A stretch of DNA of 64,000 nt from Humulus lupulus (Eukaryota; Streptophyta; Magnoliopsida; Rosales; Cannabaceae), in contig NC_084802.1 of assembly GCF_963169125.1 (NCBI RefSeq), forward strand, positions 22,723,107 through 22,787,106, in the 5' to 3' direction. Each line of letters starts with the position of its first letter. Within the stretch, counting starts at the first letter, position 1. Positions 21,985-32,567 of the stretch are shown piece after piece. Made by a program: the position numbers and the translations under genes. Below the pieces are notes generated by a model, which had not been told where the DNA came from, did no database searches, and was given only the letters and a program-made list of their open reading frames with translations.

Positions 21985-23754
21985 TTACATCTTTCTTTTC
22001 TTAGATAGAATCTCTTTCATGAACTTTACATAACTGGGCATCTGCTCCAAAGCCTCAGCAAAAGGAATATTGATGTGCAGCTTTTTGAACACCTCTAAAA
22101 ACTTTGAAAACGGTTTATCAAGAGTAGTTTTTCTAAGCCTTCGAGGATATGGAACTTGGACTGGCTGGTCAACAACAACTGGAGGAATTTTCTCTGTGCA
22201 CTTGTGATCTTCAGTAATCCCTTGCTCAACTGTATCAGACTTTTCACCCAAATCTTCATTCTGAACCACTAATTGTTGTACACTAAACTGCTCAACTTGT
22301 TTACCACTCCTCAAAGTAATTGTCTGACATTGCTCCTTAGGATTAACTTCAATGTTTCTAGGCAAGTTTCCCTGAGGTCTATTATTCAGCATATTGGCCA
22401 ACTGCCCCACTTGTGTTTCAAGATTTCTGATAGAGGATCTGGTCTCAGTCATGAACTGAGTTTGAGTGCTGGTAAGAGACAATAACGTAACTTGTAATTC
22501 ATTAGGCCTGTCTGGTGGAGCTTGTGACCTAGGCTGTTGTGATGAAGAGGCTTGATTCATTGGTTGTTGTTGAGGCATATTCTACTGATACTGACCTTGA
22601 AACTGAGGTTGCTGGCCCTGATTTTTTCTCCAAGAAAAGTTGGGGTGATTTCTCCACCCAGCATTGTAAGTGTTGGAGAATGGATTATTGAATGGCCTCT
22701 GAAAATCTCCCACAGCTTGAACCTGAGCTTGGTCCAGAGGAATGTTATTATTAATACTACCAGGACACTGATCAAAAGAGTGAGAACCACCACAAATTTC
22801 ACACCTAGCTGCCATCTGAATCGCATTAGCAGACACATTATTCAGCTGCAATTGTTTTGTCAACAAGGCCACTTGTGCTATCAGAGCAGTAATTGCATCA
22901 AGTTCATGTACCCCAGCTACCTTTCTAACCCCAGATGACCTCTCATCAGGCCACTGATGATTGTTTGTGGCCATATCCTCTAACATTTCATAAGCTTCAT
23001 TGGCACTCTTACTCATGAATGCCCCACCAGCTGCAGCATCAATAATTGTTCTTGTTGTACCACACAGCCCATTGTAAAAATTGTGGACCAACATCCACTT
23101 TTCTATACCATGATGGGGACACTTTCTCAATAGCTCCTTGAACCTTTCCCAAGAGTCATACAAAGATTCACCATCTAGTTGATGAAAATTATTGATCTCC
23201 CCTCTCAATTTAGCAGCTTTTGATGGAGGAAAGAACTTGGCAAGGAATTTCTGAGCCAAATCCTCCCAAGTATTTATCGAATTGGATTGAAGGGAGTTCA
23301 ACTAACTCTTAGCTCTTTCCCGCAACAAAAATGGGATTAGCCTGAACCTGATTGCATCGTCGCTCACCCCATTATACTTAAAGGTATCACACAACTCCAA
23401 GAAATTCACCAAGTGCATATGGGGGTCTTCAGAAGGCAAACCACCAAATTGGACAGTGGACTGCACCATTTGCAAGATCGCCAGCTTAATCTCAAAATTA
23501 TTAGCCTCCACAGCTGGCGGTCTTATACAGTTTTGTACTCCCGTAACAGTGGGCAATACATAGTCTCTCAGTCTCCTTGCATCAAGATTTTGAGCCTGAC
23601 CTTGAACAACCTCGGGAACCTCATTATTCCCGTCATTCTGTGGCATTTCCACAGTATGATGAGCCAACCTCTTGTTTCTTCTGTTTTGTTTGCAAACCTT
23701 CTCAATTTCAGGATTAACAGGAACAAGACTATCTGCTCATCTTCTGCTACGCAT
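21985..23754 (-). pseudogene. gag: Athila gag
   Basis: The likely start is ATG 23754-23752, which gives the [17 protein letters not shown]-terminus typical of Athila gag. The capsid domain ([23 protein letters not shown], ~23390-23340) leads to WERFKELLRKCPHHGI near 23150-23105. A zinc knuckle CEICGGSHSFDQC lies near 22800-22760, followed by a glutamine-rich tail. Lesions: TGA five codons after the start, TAG at the end of RAKS near 23302, and a stop at 21985. A frame change after 22582 is also visible. Confidence 0.8.
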
Positions 23755-23872
23755 ATAACCAAACTACCTGAATTCGACAAAGAAATGCAGCTGAAACAGG
23801 TTAGAAACAAGACAAAAAACAACCAAATTATAAATAAAATTAATTAGACTGATATTGATAGTTTTCAGTCCT

Positions 23873-23890
23873 CGGCAACGACGCCAAAAA
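23873..23890 (-). promoter_or_regulatory. Primer-binding site, tRNA-Asp type
   Basis: On the - strand, directly inside the 5' LTR end (CACAACA), the sequence TTGGCGTCGTTGCCGAGG closely resembles the tRNA-Asp-complementary site of Athila (TGGCGCCGTTGCCGGGG). It primes minus-strand cDNA synthesis. Confidence 0.8.
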
Positions 23891-23892
23891 CT

Positions 23893-25292
23893 TGTTGTGA
23901 AATTTATTGCTACGCAAGTGCACATATCGCAAATTAGTAATAATCTTGGTAAAACCAAGTATCATCCTCAAGGACTGAATCACCAATTACCAATCAATTA
24001 ATCTTTTTGGTTCTATTTGGCCAATTAAACTTTGATTCTTGTAACAAGGCAAAAGAAAATATAAATTGCAGAAACAATAATTAAGAACTTAATAAAAACA
24101 ATAAGTAATAGAAAAACCTTGAATTTAAATAATGAGAGAGTAATTAGGGCATTTAATCTCATCAACTATCCTCCCTATTAATCCCTAATACAAGTTACCA
24201 ATTTCTTCTTCTTTCTTCCTATTTCAATTAACGAGTTGACAAAAGCAATTTATAATCATGTTATGAATTATAAACTCAATCTAAGTGAAAATTTTCTATA
24301 TTTCTATGGTAAATTTAATTACAAAGACAACATTAATCAAAACAACTCAAAAGAGAATTACACAAATAATCTAGATACTCTCGTTCCAAATTAAAATTGC
24401 GTCCTAAACAACCAAAGCAAATTCAAATCGCACTTCTCAGATTTTGATTCAAAACATAAAGGTAATGACTATAGATGGCCAATCAATAATCAACATGCAC
24501 ATATTTCAAGGAATTGAACAGAAGATGAAGAATAAATGATAAATTGCATTAGTTCATAATATGGATTCAAGCGATTCAATTAACAGCCCTAAACAAAAAA
24601 TTAGTTCAAAACTGTCATTCTAAACACACAGAAATTCAAGAACAAACATAAAAAATAAATGAAAAACAAACAATTGAGGAAGCCTCCAAAGGTGTTCTCC
24701 AAGATTTTTATCCACCAAAAAACTGTCTGCCTCTTTCTTTTCAAAACTAGGTTTATAACCTTTTTTTTTTCTTTCTGAAGGACTTGGGCCGCGACCCAGC
24801 TCTTCAAGCACCGCGGCCTGTATCCCAAAAACTGTATTTTTTGTTGAGGCAGGCCGCGCTCAACTGTCCACCTGCCGTGGCCCGTGTCTTTGTTTCTTGG
24901 AGATTTTCTCTTCAAGGCCGCGACCTTCAAAAACCATGTCGCGGCCCATGTCCTGACTCTGAAACACTGCTTCTGTGAAGAGGTTGGCCGCGGCTCCAAA
25001 TTGCTTAAGCCGCGACCCTTAATGAATTCTTCAATTTTTGCAATTTTAAACCCGAAAAATCACCAGTGCCTTCAAATCATCCTGGAATCCATCCTTTATT
25101 GAAAACAACACCGAAACTTGGGGTTTTCTTCTCTTTTTGAACCAATTTCCTCCAAGTATTCAAATCTTCCTTTTTATTCGCTAAAACTGAAAAACAAACA
25201 AACAGAAGCGTAAAACTGCACTAAATGAAATAAAAACAACATAAAAGACTACCTAAAACACAACCTAACTGTGACATAAACTAGACTCAACA
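23893..25292 (-). repeat. 5' LTR of Athila
   Basis: 1400 bp, TGTTGAGTCT to CACAACA on the - strand. It holds a GC-decamer array at 24787-25018 and, 27 bp downstream on the - strand, the TATA box GGTTATAAAC (24760-24751). The open frames in it (24601-24999) have no known domain and reflect the GC array. Confidence 0.85.
24787..25018 (-). promoter_or_regulatory. Eight paired GC decamers upstream of the Athila LTR TATA box
   Basis: Decamers like GCCGCGACCC start at 24787, 24810, 24852, 24874, 24916, 24938, 24986 and 25009. They fall into four pairs spaced 23, 22, 22 and 23 bp, and the pairs recur every 64-70 bp. Spacer sequences differ between pairs. The array ends 27 bp upstream of the TATA box. 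Confidence 0.75.
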
Positions 25293-25623
25293 TAAATGAA
25301 TGGCAATATTGCTTACTTGTGAATGACACTGACTTATTAGTCAGAAACGACAATGGTGTTGAGTATTGGTCGGGAAGTTTTAACTTATCAGTCATGATCA
25401 GCAATAGTACTGAGCGCTGGTCATATGGAATTGACTTATGAGTCAAGAGCGGCATTAGCATTCTGACCGCAGGCTGAAATGATTAGATCTAATCAACGTG
25501 AGCATTAAATGCTTGACCGACCTATTGGTCGAAGAAAACTAAAGCGCTTGGCTAGTCTATGAATAATTACTCAGAGCCAGAGCAAAAAAAAAAGGTTCAA
25601 GTGACTTGATAGTCACATGGCTT

Positions 25624-25826
25624 AGGGCGCAAGACCCCAGAGAGACTCATTAGTCATCTATTCAGGGCGCTGGACACAAGGATGCCTCATTAGTCATCTA
25701 TTCAGGGCGCAGGACCCCAGGATGCCTCATTAGTCATCTATTTAGAGCGCAGGACCCCAGGATGACTCATTAGTCATCTATTCAGGGAGCAAGACCCCAT
25801 GATTGACTTGCTAGTCATCGTCTGAT
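25624..25826. repeat. 40-bp minisatellite in a TGTAACG-family LTR
   Basis: Five units beginning AGGGCGCAGGACCCCAGG and ending TTAGTCATCTATTC start at 25624, 25664, 25704, 25744 and 25784. The homologous LTR at 27853-30411 lacks the expanded array, so it arose or was lost within the family. Confidence 0.85.
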
Positions 25827-26522
25827 TAGGGCTGAAGCCCCAGAATGATTTCATGATCATTTATTTATATTGTATACATGCAGTAATAAGTTTTCTTACT
25901 AAGCCTTGGCTCACGGGTGCTATGTGGTGCAGGTAAAAGGAAAGAAAAGCTTACCCAACCTTGAGTGGAGAGCTTAGCGACGTGTACATATGCGGCCACT
26001 TGACCACCACGGCCAAGGTGTTTCTCAGGGGAACTAGGGTTTAACCCTATTTTTACCGCTTAGGTCGAAAAATTGTAACTTTTGAACTGTAATGACCATT
26101 TTGGATGTAAAAAACTTTGTAAACACTTTTATAAATCCCATGTACAACTTAATATTTTAAATAAAATATATTTGTTCCTTTTGATCGAGATTTTCACCCT
26201 GGCCCATTAATAACTCTTAGATGCGATTTTATGATCTAATGACTCGTTTAGTGAGTTAAGCACTATTTAAAGTACATAGTGTGACGGTCTTGGCTAACTA
26301 GGGCGTTACACATGTCCTCTGAGATGGTCTCTGGTCGACATGTTCCCGACCAGAGGTGACCAATAATAAATTATAAGCTCTGCCCAGTAGGTCATTTCCT
26401 ACTCCTCTACACTCCCTCTGGTCGACACATTTTTTGATCATCAATGTGCCACCTGGTATAAATGTATTGCCACTTGTCACCTCAAATTGTCATATCATTA
26501 CAGTTATTGTTTGGGGATAACA

Positions 26523-26638
26523 GTAGCATTTTGAAAATATTTGGTATTTTAGCCGCGATTTACTTTTTTTAAAATAACAAAGGGTAACAACAAGTTTTTT
26601 GCTTCACACAACTTTGACCTCTTTGCCCAAGTCCCAGC
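26523..26638. repeat. Right part of the Mutator-like repeat and edge of a copia fragment
   Basis: After the GTAGC target copy, the Mutator-like repeat resumes (ATTTTGAAAATATTTGGTATTTTAGCCGCG, 26528-26557). From about 26590 the sequence is continuous with 31004 onward once the LTR at 26639-30998 is removed. It ends in the CCAGC duplication 26634-26638. Confidence 0.5.
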
Positions 26639-27852
26639 GGTTAGGATTAATGCCCTAAAAATATGTAAATACATTTTATTGGTTTTAAATAAAAGTACAA
26701 TTTTATTATATTTGAATGTTATAATTGTTGTTTGAATTAATTATATAATAATATCAAGAAAATTCCCTATTCATTCATGAGAATATGATCTTATATCGAG
26801 AGAATTAAGATCATATATAATGAATAAAATATTCAGTAACATATTAAAGTAAGGAATCTTTAATGAATGGTTACTAGTACGGTTTGCTAAGCATACGAGA
26901 TACAAATAATCTATATTCGGATTACTGATGTGGATATAAATCTTAGTAAATGTGTTGTATATAATAGAGATTATATATGACATGACTGATGATAATTAAT
27001 TATCTTTATAAACTTGTCGTTTGACGTAAATATTTAATTCTTATCATAATAGATGATCATTTGTAGATCAATCTAAATCATGAGTATTAATGAACTCCTG
27101 TTTATGTTTATTGGATCTTTTGATTCACTCGTTACGGTCTCTTAGAATAAACTGGGAATATGAATTATAATAATGGAATCCATGCTTTCCAAACGAATTG
27201 GATATTGGTTCCCTTAAGGGTTGATTCTGGAACTGAATAGTTATTGAGCTCAAATCTATAATTAGATTATAGATTAATTATTCGCTAGTGAATTAATGGT
27301 ACTTAAGGATCAAGAGGTAATTAGAAGGGTAAAACGGTAATTTTGACCGGTTCTAATTAACGAACCAATAATGAAGGACAAAACTACATATATTGATTAT
27401 ATCAAGGGACTACTAGAGAAAACTCTATAGATATAAATCTATTTTAAAAGGCAAGGAAATAATTATGTGATAATTATGGATAATTGATTAATTGTGAATT
27501 AATTAATTATTTAACTATATAGTTTTATTTTGAAAAACTATAGGTTAAAATTAATATTAATCTTGTTTGAATTAACAAAAAGAGAGAGAATAATTAATAT
27601 TTTATTTATAATATGATATTTATTTATTTATTTTAAAATTGATATTTTAAGATAAAATTAATTTTGAATTAACTGATATTTATGTTGGGATAAATATATT
27701 ATCTTAAAGATTGATTAAATAAAAAAATAAGAAAATCAGGGAAACCTGATACATGCTTGGGCGACGCACACTGTATTGTATAGTGTGCGGCGCCTATACC
27801 AGGGATTTATTCCCTAAGATTTGAAATTTGAAATTTGAATTTCAAATATTTT

Positions 27853-30411
27853 TGTAATGCCCCAAATTTCCTAATAAGGTTTAGGACCTTGATTAGGAGG
27901 CCGGGAGGGCCATAATTGATTTATTATGATATTTAATGAGTATATGCATGTTTATGTGAATTATATTATTATATGATGGTGAATGCATGCATATGGGCTT
28001 AAATTTTAAATGCAAGGGCATTTTGGTAATTTGGCCGTTGGGGGCGTGATTGTGTAATTTTATGCATATGGGTGAATTATAATTTTACCACATTATATGT
28101 GGTTTGGTTCGAGCCTTTCGACGTGAGACGATCATGGGAAAGCAAGTTTTCGGTCTAGTCATAACGGGATTAAGTTCGGGGCTCGGGGTGAGTCTCGGGA
28201 TGATATTGATGATTAGAGCATTACCGAGAATTAAAGGGTAATGGGATGTGATTTATTGGTAATTGAAGATATGGAGATTAGTGGGAATTGGGAAGCGTTA
28301 ATTATGATTAACGGGATAGGTGGAAAGTACCAATTTTACCCTTGAAATGGTTTAGAGGCTTTTATTGGCTTAAGGGTATTTTGGTCATTTTGGGTTTTGG
28401 ATATATATGATTTAAAGGTTGCTGGCTGTAGAAAGTGGTAGATTAAAACAGAGTTAAAACAGAGCATATCCCTTCTTTCTCCCTTCCTTCCCGTACAAGT
28501 TCTCCTTCACCCTCTTCTTTAGGTTTTGAGAGCCTATCTTGAGGAAGCAAGCTAGGGAGTCAAGCTTGGGGAGGTTTAGCTTGAGTTTGGCCATTAAAGT
28601 GGATTCAAATCGTGTTTGAGGTAAGCTTCAACCATTAATTTCTGGTTCATACTCTATTTTGAGTTTTAGCTTTTGACTTGTGAATCACTTGCAGAAAGTT
28701 TGAATTAATGGAGGTATGGGTGATGTTTACTTTGGGTTTTGATGAGGGTGAGTTGTAGAGGATGTTAGGTGGTTTAATTGGGTGTTAGGTTGTGATTTGA
28801 GACAGGTTTGAGGGGCTAGTTCTAAGGGAAAATGCAGGGAGAAATCTGGTGTGCGAGTTGTCGAACTGTAGGTTGCGCCGCGGCATGGTCAGGGAGAGCC
28901 GCAGCCCTTGGAGTAAGCTGGGTTTGGGCGCCTCTGTTTGAGGGGCGGGCTGCGGCATGGCCAGGGAGGGCCGCGACCCTTAAGGTCATTTTTGCCAAGG
29001 AAGGGGTTTTAAGCTTGGGAATTCAAGCCTTAAGCCTCGGGGTTGTACCTAGTACCTAGTTAAGTGGGGATTGATGTCCCGGAGGCTAGATATTGATTTG
29101 GGAACTTAAGTTGATCATTTTTATTGATGTTACCTTATGTTTGGTTATGACTAGGTGACCGCTAAAGGACTAAAAGCTGATCGTTCTCAAAGGTCATTTC
29201 TTTTATTAATTCTCGCTCGAACCCAAGGTAAGAAAACTGCACCCTGTGTGTATGTGACATGCATGGCTATTATGGATGCATGTTGGTTGATTATTGAGCA
29301 TGACATGCATGGCTATGGTTGATGCATGTTGGATGTTTAAATGTAAACATTGTTAGCATAATGAATGCTAGGCAAGCTTTCCCATTTGCATATGATTATT
29401 ATTGAGGCATGCTAGATGATTAAGTGTGATGCATGAAATGCACGAGAAACATATGATTAGGGCATGTCATGAGTGATGAATATGAGATTGGCCAGAGCTT
29501 GAGTCTCTGAGTTTGTGCATGATCATGATTATGCTGGCAACTATTTAGGAAGCATGCTGAATGCCCTATTCTTGGATAATTGGCATATGATACATATTGA
29601 TAGCATTGCTTACTTGTGCATGGTACTGACTAGTTAGTCAGATTTGGCAAAGGTGCTAGGATCAACTGTGAAGCTGTGACTTATTAGTCAGGTTCGGCAG
29701 TGGTACTGGGCACTAGTCACATTGCACTGGTCACATAGCGCTGACTGATTAGTCAGAACGGTTTTAGCGTGGTTCACGCGAGACAACGGAGATTAGATCT
29801 AATCGACCATCAACATTGAATGACTCAAGGAGCATTAATGCTAGACCGACCTCGAGGGTCGATGATTGAGATAAGCACTTGGAGGCTAGTGGCTTACCTA
29901 GCAGCCACTCTCCCTCTTGAATCATATGATGTTCACTCATTGATTTGGAAGCTTTATGCTCCGTGTGATTATAATGATAATCATTTGATAATGCTTATGT
30001 ATAGTGTTATGTTTTCTTGCTGGGCTTCGGCTCACGGGTGCTACGCGGTGCAGGTAAAGGCAAGAGGAAGCTGGACAATCCTTGAGTTGAAGGGCTTAGG
30101 TGATGATGTGTACATATGCGGTTGCTCGACCGCCACGGCCGAGGTTTAAAGTGGAACTAGGGTTGAACCCTGTTTTGCCGCTTAGAACGGCCTGTTGTAA
30201 ATATTTTATGTAATAAACTCTGAAATTTATATTTTCGGGATCCCAATGTATATATTAAACGTTCTAGTGAAACGTTACATCCTAATCAAAGTTTTTAATC
30301 CCTAAACTGCTAATCATACTTAGTTTACGATTTTGGCCAAATGACTCGATTAGCGAGTTTAGCACTGTTTACAAGGCACACCGTAACGGTCCCAGGAGTT
30401 GAGGCGTTACA
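27853..30411 (+). mobile_element. Solo LTR, TGTAACG family, complete
   Basis: 2559 bp, TGTAATGCCC to GAGGCGTTACA, flanked by ATTTT (27848-27852 and 30412-30416). It is the most complete copy of the family in the window and shows what was deleted from the 14090 copy. A TATA-like ATATATATGA lies near 28401. A CG-rich array lies at 28877-28979. The frames at 28832-29059 and 29820-30149 have no domain and are not genes. Confidence 0.9.
28877..28979. repeat. Paired GC decamers in solo LTR
   Basis: Decamers GCCGCGGCAT, GCCGCAGCCC, GCTGCGGCAT and GCCGCGACCC start at 28877, 28898, 28949 and 28970. That is two pairs, each exactly 21 bp apart, with a 72-bp repeat. In this family the array lies downstream of the TATA-like sequence, not upstream. 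Confidence 0.75.
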
Positions 30412-31003
30412 ATTTTTGTTTAATCAGTTATTCAATTATTATGTTTAAATATGATTTAAATAAATAATTAAATGTAAATATCTAATTAGTTTTAAATTTG
30501 AATTAAATAAAAAATATTTAATTAGAATAAATATCTTTATAAGTCTCATACTATGTGACTTTTAGAATAAGACTTCATTATTATTTTTGAGAAATAAAAA
30601 ATATAGACTCTCTCTCTCTCAGGCGATAGTTTTCTCTAAACCATAAAACTATACTAAATCTTCTCTCTGTCAAAACTCTCTAGATCTCATGTGTTGCGTA
30701 CATCTAGGGAGTCACATAAATCAACATTTTGAATCCTACGTGCCCACACACGTCCTTGTGTATTTGAGGATTGGTGTGGAAAATCAGAGTGTGAGGTATC
30801 AGAACACTAGATAGGAAGATCGTTGATTTATATAAAAAGACTTAAGGACACTTGATAGGCTACAAAAGGTAATCCCTGATATGTCTGTGTGTGATTCAAT
30901 ATTTATATATGTGTATGATCCTGGATGGTATTAATATTTATTAAAATAGATCCATATATTCTGTTGCGTACCTTTGATTTGATCACGTAATACCAACACC
31001 AGC

Positions 31004-32360
31004 CTCCCTCTATAACTTTGATGAGGTCTTCGAACGACACCTTTGTTGATATAAATTTTTTTCTGATAAAATTTCAAACAAATTGATCCACAATCAATAT
31101 CAAATCAAAGAAACATCACAAGATTCAACTCATCAAGATCAAATTTTTATGGCCTTTAACAATTTCCATTGCTACGATGACTTTGGATCTCTACCTTCGG
31201 TGAATAGTAATGCTACCTTCAACGACATTTCAACTTACTTTTCGATAGTTTCAAATATTTACCTAGATTCGATGATTATCAACCGCTAGTTAGCTCTGAT
31301 ACCTCTAAATTGCTAACAATATCTTTTGGATCACAAATCCGCAAACTGTTTACCGAGTTTTTCAGAAACTATAAATATGTTATGAAATAAGAGTTGGAAA
31401 GAAAGGATTAGAGATGAACAATCACGATTTTTACGTGGTTGGGTTGTCAATGAGCCTTAGTCCACGAGTCACTAGTATTAAACTTTAAAGAGTTTTGACA
31501 ATGGAGTTTTTCTACAAGTTCAGCAGGGTTTTTGCTTACAAGAGAAATTATGGGATCCTTGCTACAATGCACAACTGACCCTATTTATAAGCAGTCAAGT
31601 AGCTTGGGCTGGACTAATCCGGGCCCAATAGGGGTGTAATTACATTTTGCTCGCTAACGGAGCCATAATACAAATAATGTAACATAATTAGATGTTGTTA
31701 ATCTGGGTCCATTGGGCCGGCTTAGGCATGGACAAGCCTTAAAACTGTCCTCAGTTCGTTAGTACGGACTAACTCACGTGGGCTATTAAGGGGATCCTGG
31801 GGACAGGATCTGTCAGAGTACTGGCATTACTGTTTCCTAGGAACAGTTTACGTTTCGTGCATACCCCATTCTGCAGGTTAGTTAGGGAGACTAACCTCCG
31901 GATTTTTCGGGAACACGTCAGCATCAAGGAAGACGAGGCTTGCCCTATCCGGACGTATGGTCCAGATACATTTACAAATACCCGAGATCGTTTACCTAAG
32001 TCATGGTTTGTTTACCAGGACCCAGGTTCGTTTACCAAGGCGAATACCTTGTTAACGACATCTTCTCTTGAATCCAACTTGGTGGGATCTGTCTCCTGGA
32101 GTAAGCCATCCGCCATCATTATTTGCATCCCGGATGATGTAGGTTGAAAGTGGTCAGGGAGACAATATGGACCTGCACCTTGGTTCTGGCCCCCTCACTA
32201 TGTTAATGCTACTTGCCTATCATCGAGCTTAGTATGGTCAGGAACATCAGGGTTTCCTGATTCATTGATCACTAGGTCCAGGTTGAGCTCGAGCCTCTAC
32301 TAAGGGCCCATGGACCCGTTTGACCCTGCCACGTGTCATAGGTGGAAAATATGGATAACA
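31004..32360 (-). mobile_element. Copia 5' LTR with leader, rest of element missing
   Basis: On the - strand the LTR runs 32360 to 31311 (TGTTATCCATAT to TTGTTAGCA, 1050 bp). It is followed at once by a primer-binding site GGTATCAGAGC (about 31304-31293) complementary to initiator tRNA-Met, the usual copia primer. The leader continues to 31004 and across the nested LTR to about 26590. No gag domain is recognisable and no second LTR is present, so this is a truncated copy. Confidence 0.7.
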
Positions 32361-32567
32361 CAAATCAAGAAAATAAAATCAGGCGAAACAAATCAATCAA
32401 CAAAGCTAATTTTTATTTTTATGCAATCATCGAAACATGTTTCCTATGTATTTTAATATAATTTTTTCGTTGAATATGTAATGTTTTTGTTATGCTCTAA
32501 AAATAATGTGTAAACCATGGAAATAAATCACATTATATGTTATTGTTCAATCACTCGTTATTCACAG

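Larger units (their letters stand above)
14589..25292 (-). mobile_element. Athila-type Ty3/gypsy retrotransposon, 3' LTR truncated
   Basis: Read on the - strand: 5' LTR 25292-23893, tRNA-Asp-like primer-binding site, gag, protease, RT, RNase H, integrase, an env-position ORF, a long AT-rich 3' region, a polypurine tract and the first 247 bp of the 3' LTR. This order, the primer site and the extra ORF identify the Athila lineage. The reading frames contain only a few stops, so it is younger than the Tat element. The 3' LTR breaks off at 14589, where about 1150 bp are missing. Confidence 0.9.
14090..26310 (+). mobile_element. TGTAACG-family LTR, interrupted by Athila and internally deleted
   Basis: Ends TGTAACGTCC and GGGCGTTACA with a perfect CATGT duplication (14085-14089 and 26311-26315). 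The left piece 14090-14588 matches the first ~490 bp of the homologous LTR at 27853. The right piece 25293-26310 matches the part after about position 1745 of that copy. About 1.25 kb of the LTR is therefore missing at the Athila junction. No coding capacity of its own is visible. Confidence 0.85.
13466..26522 (+). mobile_element. Solo LTR (TGTTGACC family), split by a nested insertion
   Basis: Starts TGTTGACCATCG at 13466 and ends GGGGATAACA at 26522. Left part 13466-14089 and right part 26311-26522 together make about 831 bp. Flanks are ATAAC (13461-13465) and GTAGC (26523-26527), a target duplication with two transitions. The flanking repeat reads continuously across it, which argues for a solo LTR and against this being the 3' LTR of the Tat element. 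It is homologous to the LTR at 32568-33595 (same TGTTGACC start, CTAATCCACTTAGT block and GATAAYA end). Confidence 0.7.
26639..30998 (+). mobile_element. Solo LTR, probably copia, split by a second solo LTR
   Basis: Starts GGTTAGGATTAATGCCC (first T of the canonical TG altered to G) and ends AATACCAACA. The CCAGC duplication is perfect (26634-26638 and 30999-31003). Without the nested LTR it is about 1.8 kb. The ATTAATGCCCTAAAAATATG start is known to me from plant copia LTRs. A TATA-like AATATAGAC near 30600, followed by a CT repeat, supports + orientation. No gene is inside. Confidence 0.8.

Noticed and set aside
13466..26522. Reading this LTR as the 3' LTR of the Tat element
   Set aside because: The repeat flanking it reads continuously across the insertion and it has a near-match target duplication; no polypurine tract precedes it. 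A sister copy at 32568 is also solo.
28832..29059. GC-rich + strand frame, like that at 6014-6220
   Set aside because: Both come from GC-decamer arrays in homologous LTRs and encode unrelated peptides.
31083..31289. 68-codon + strand frame
   Set aside because: It overlaps the leader of a copia fragment oriented on the other strand and has no known domain.
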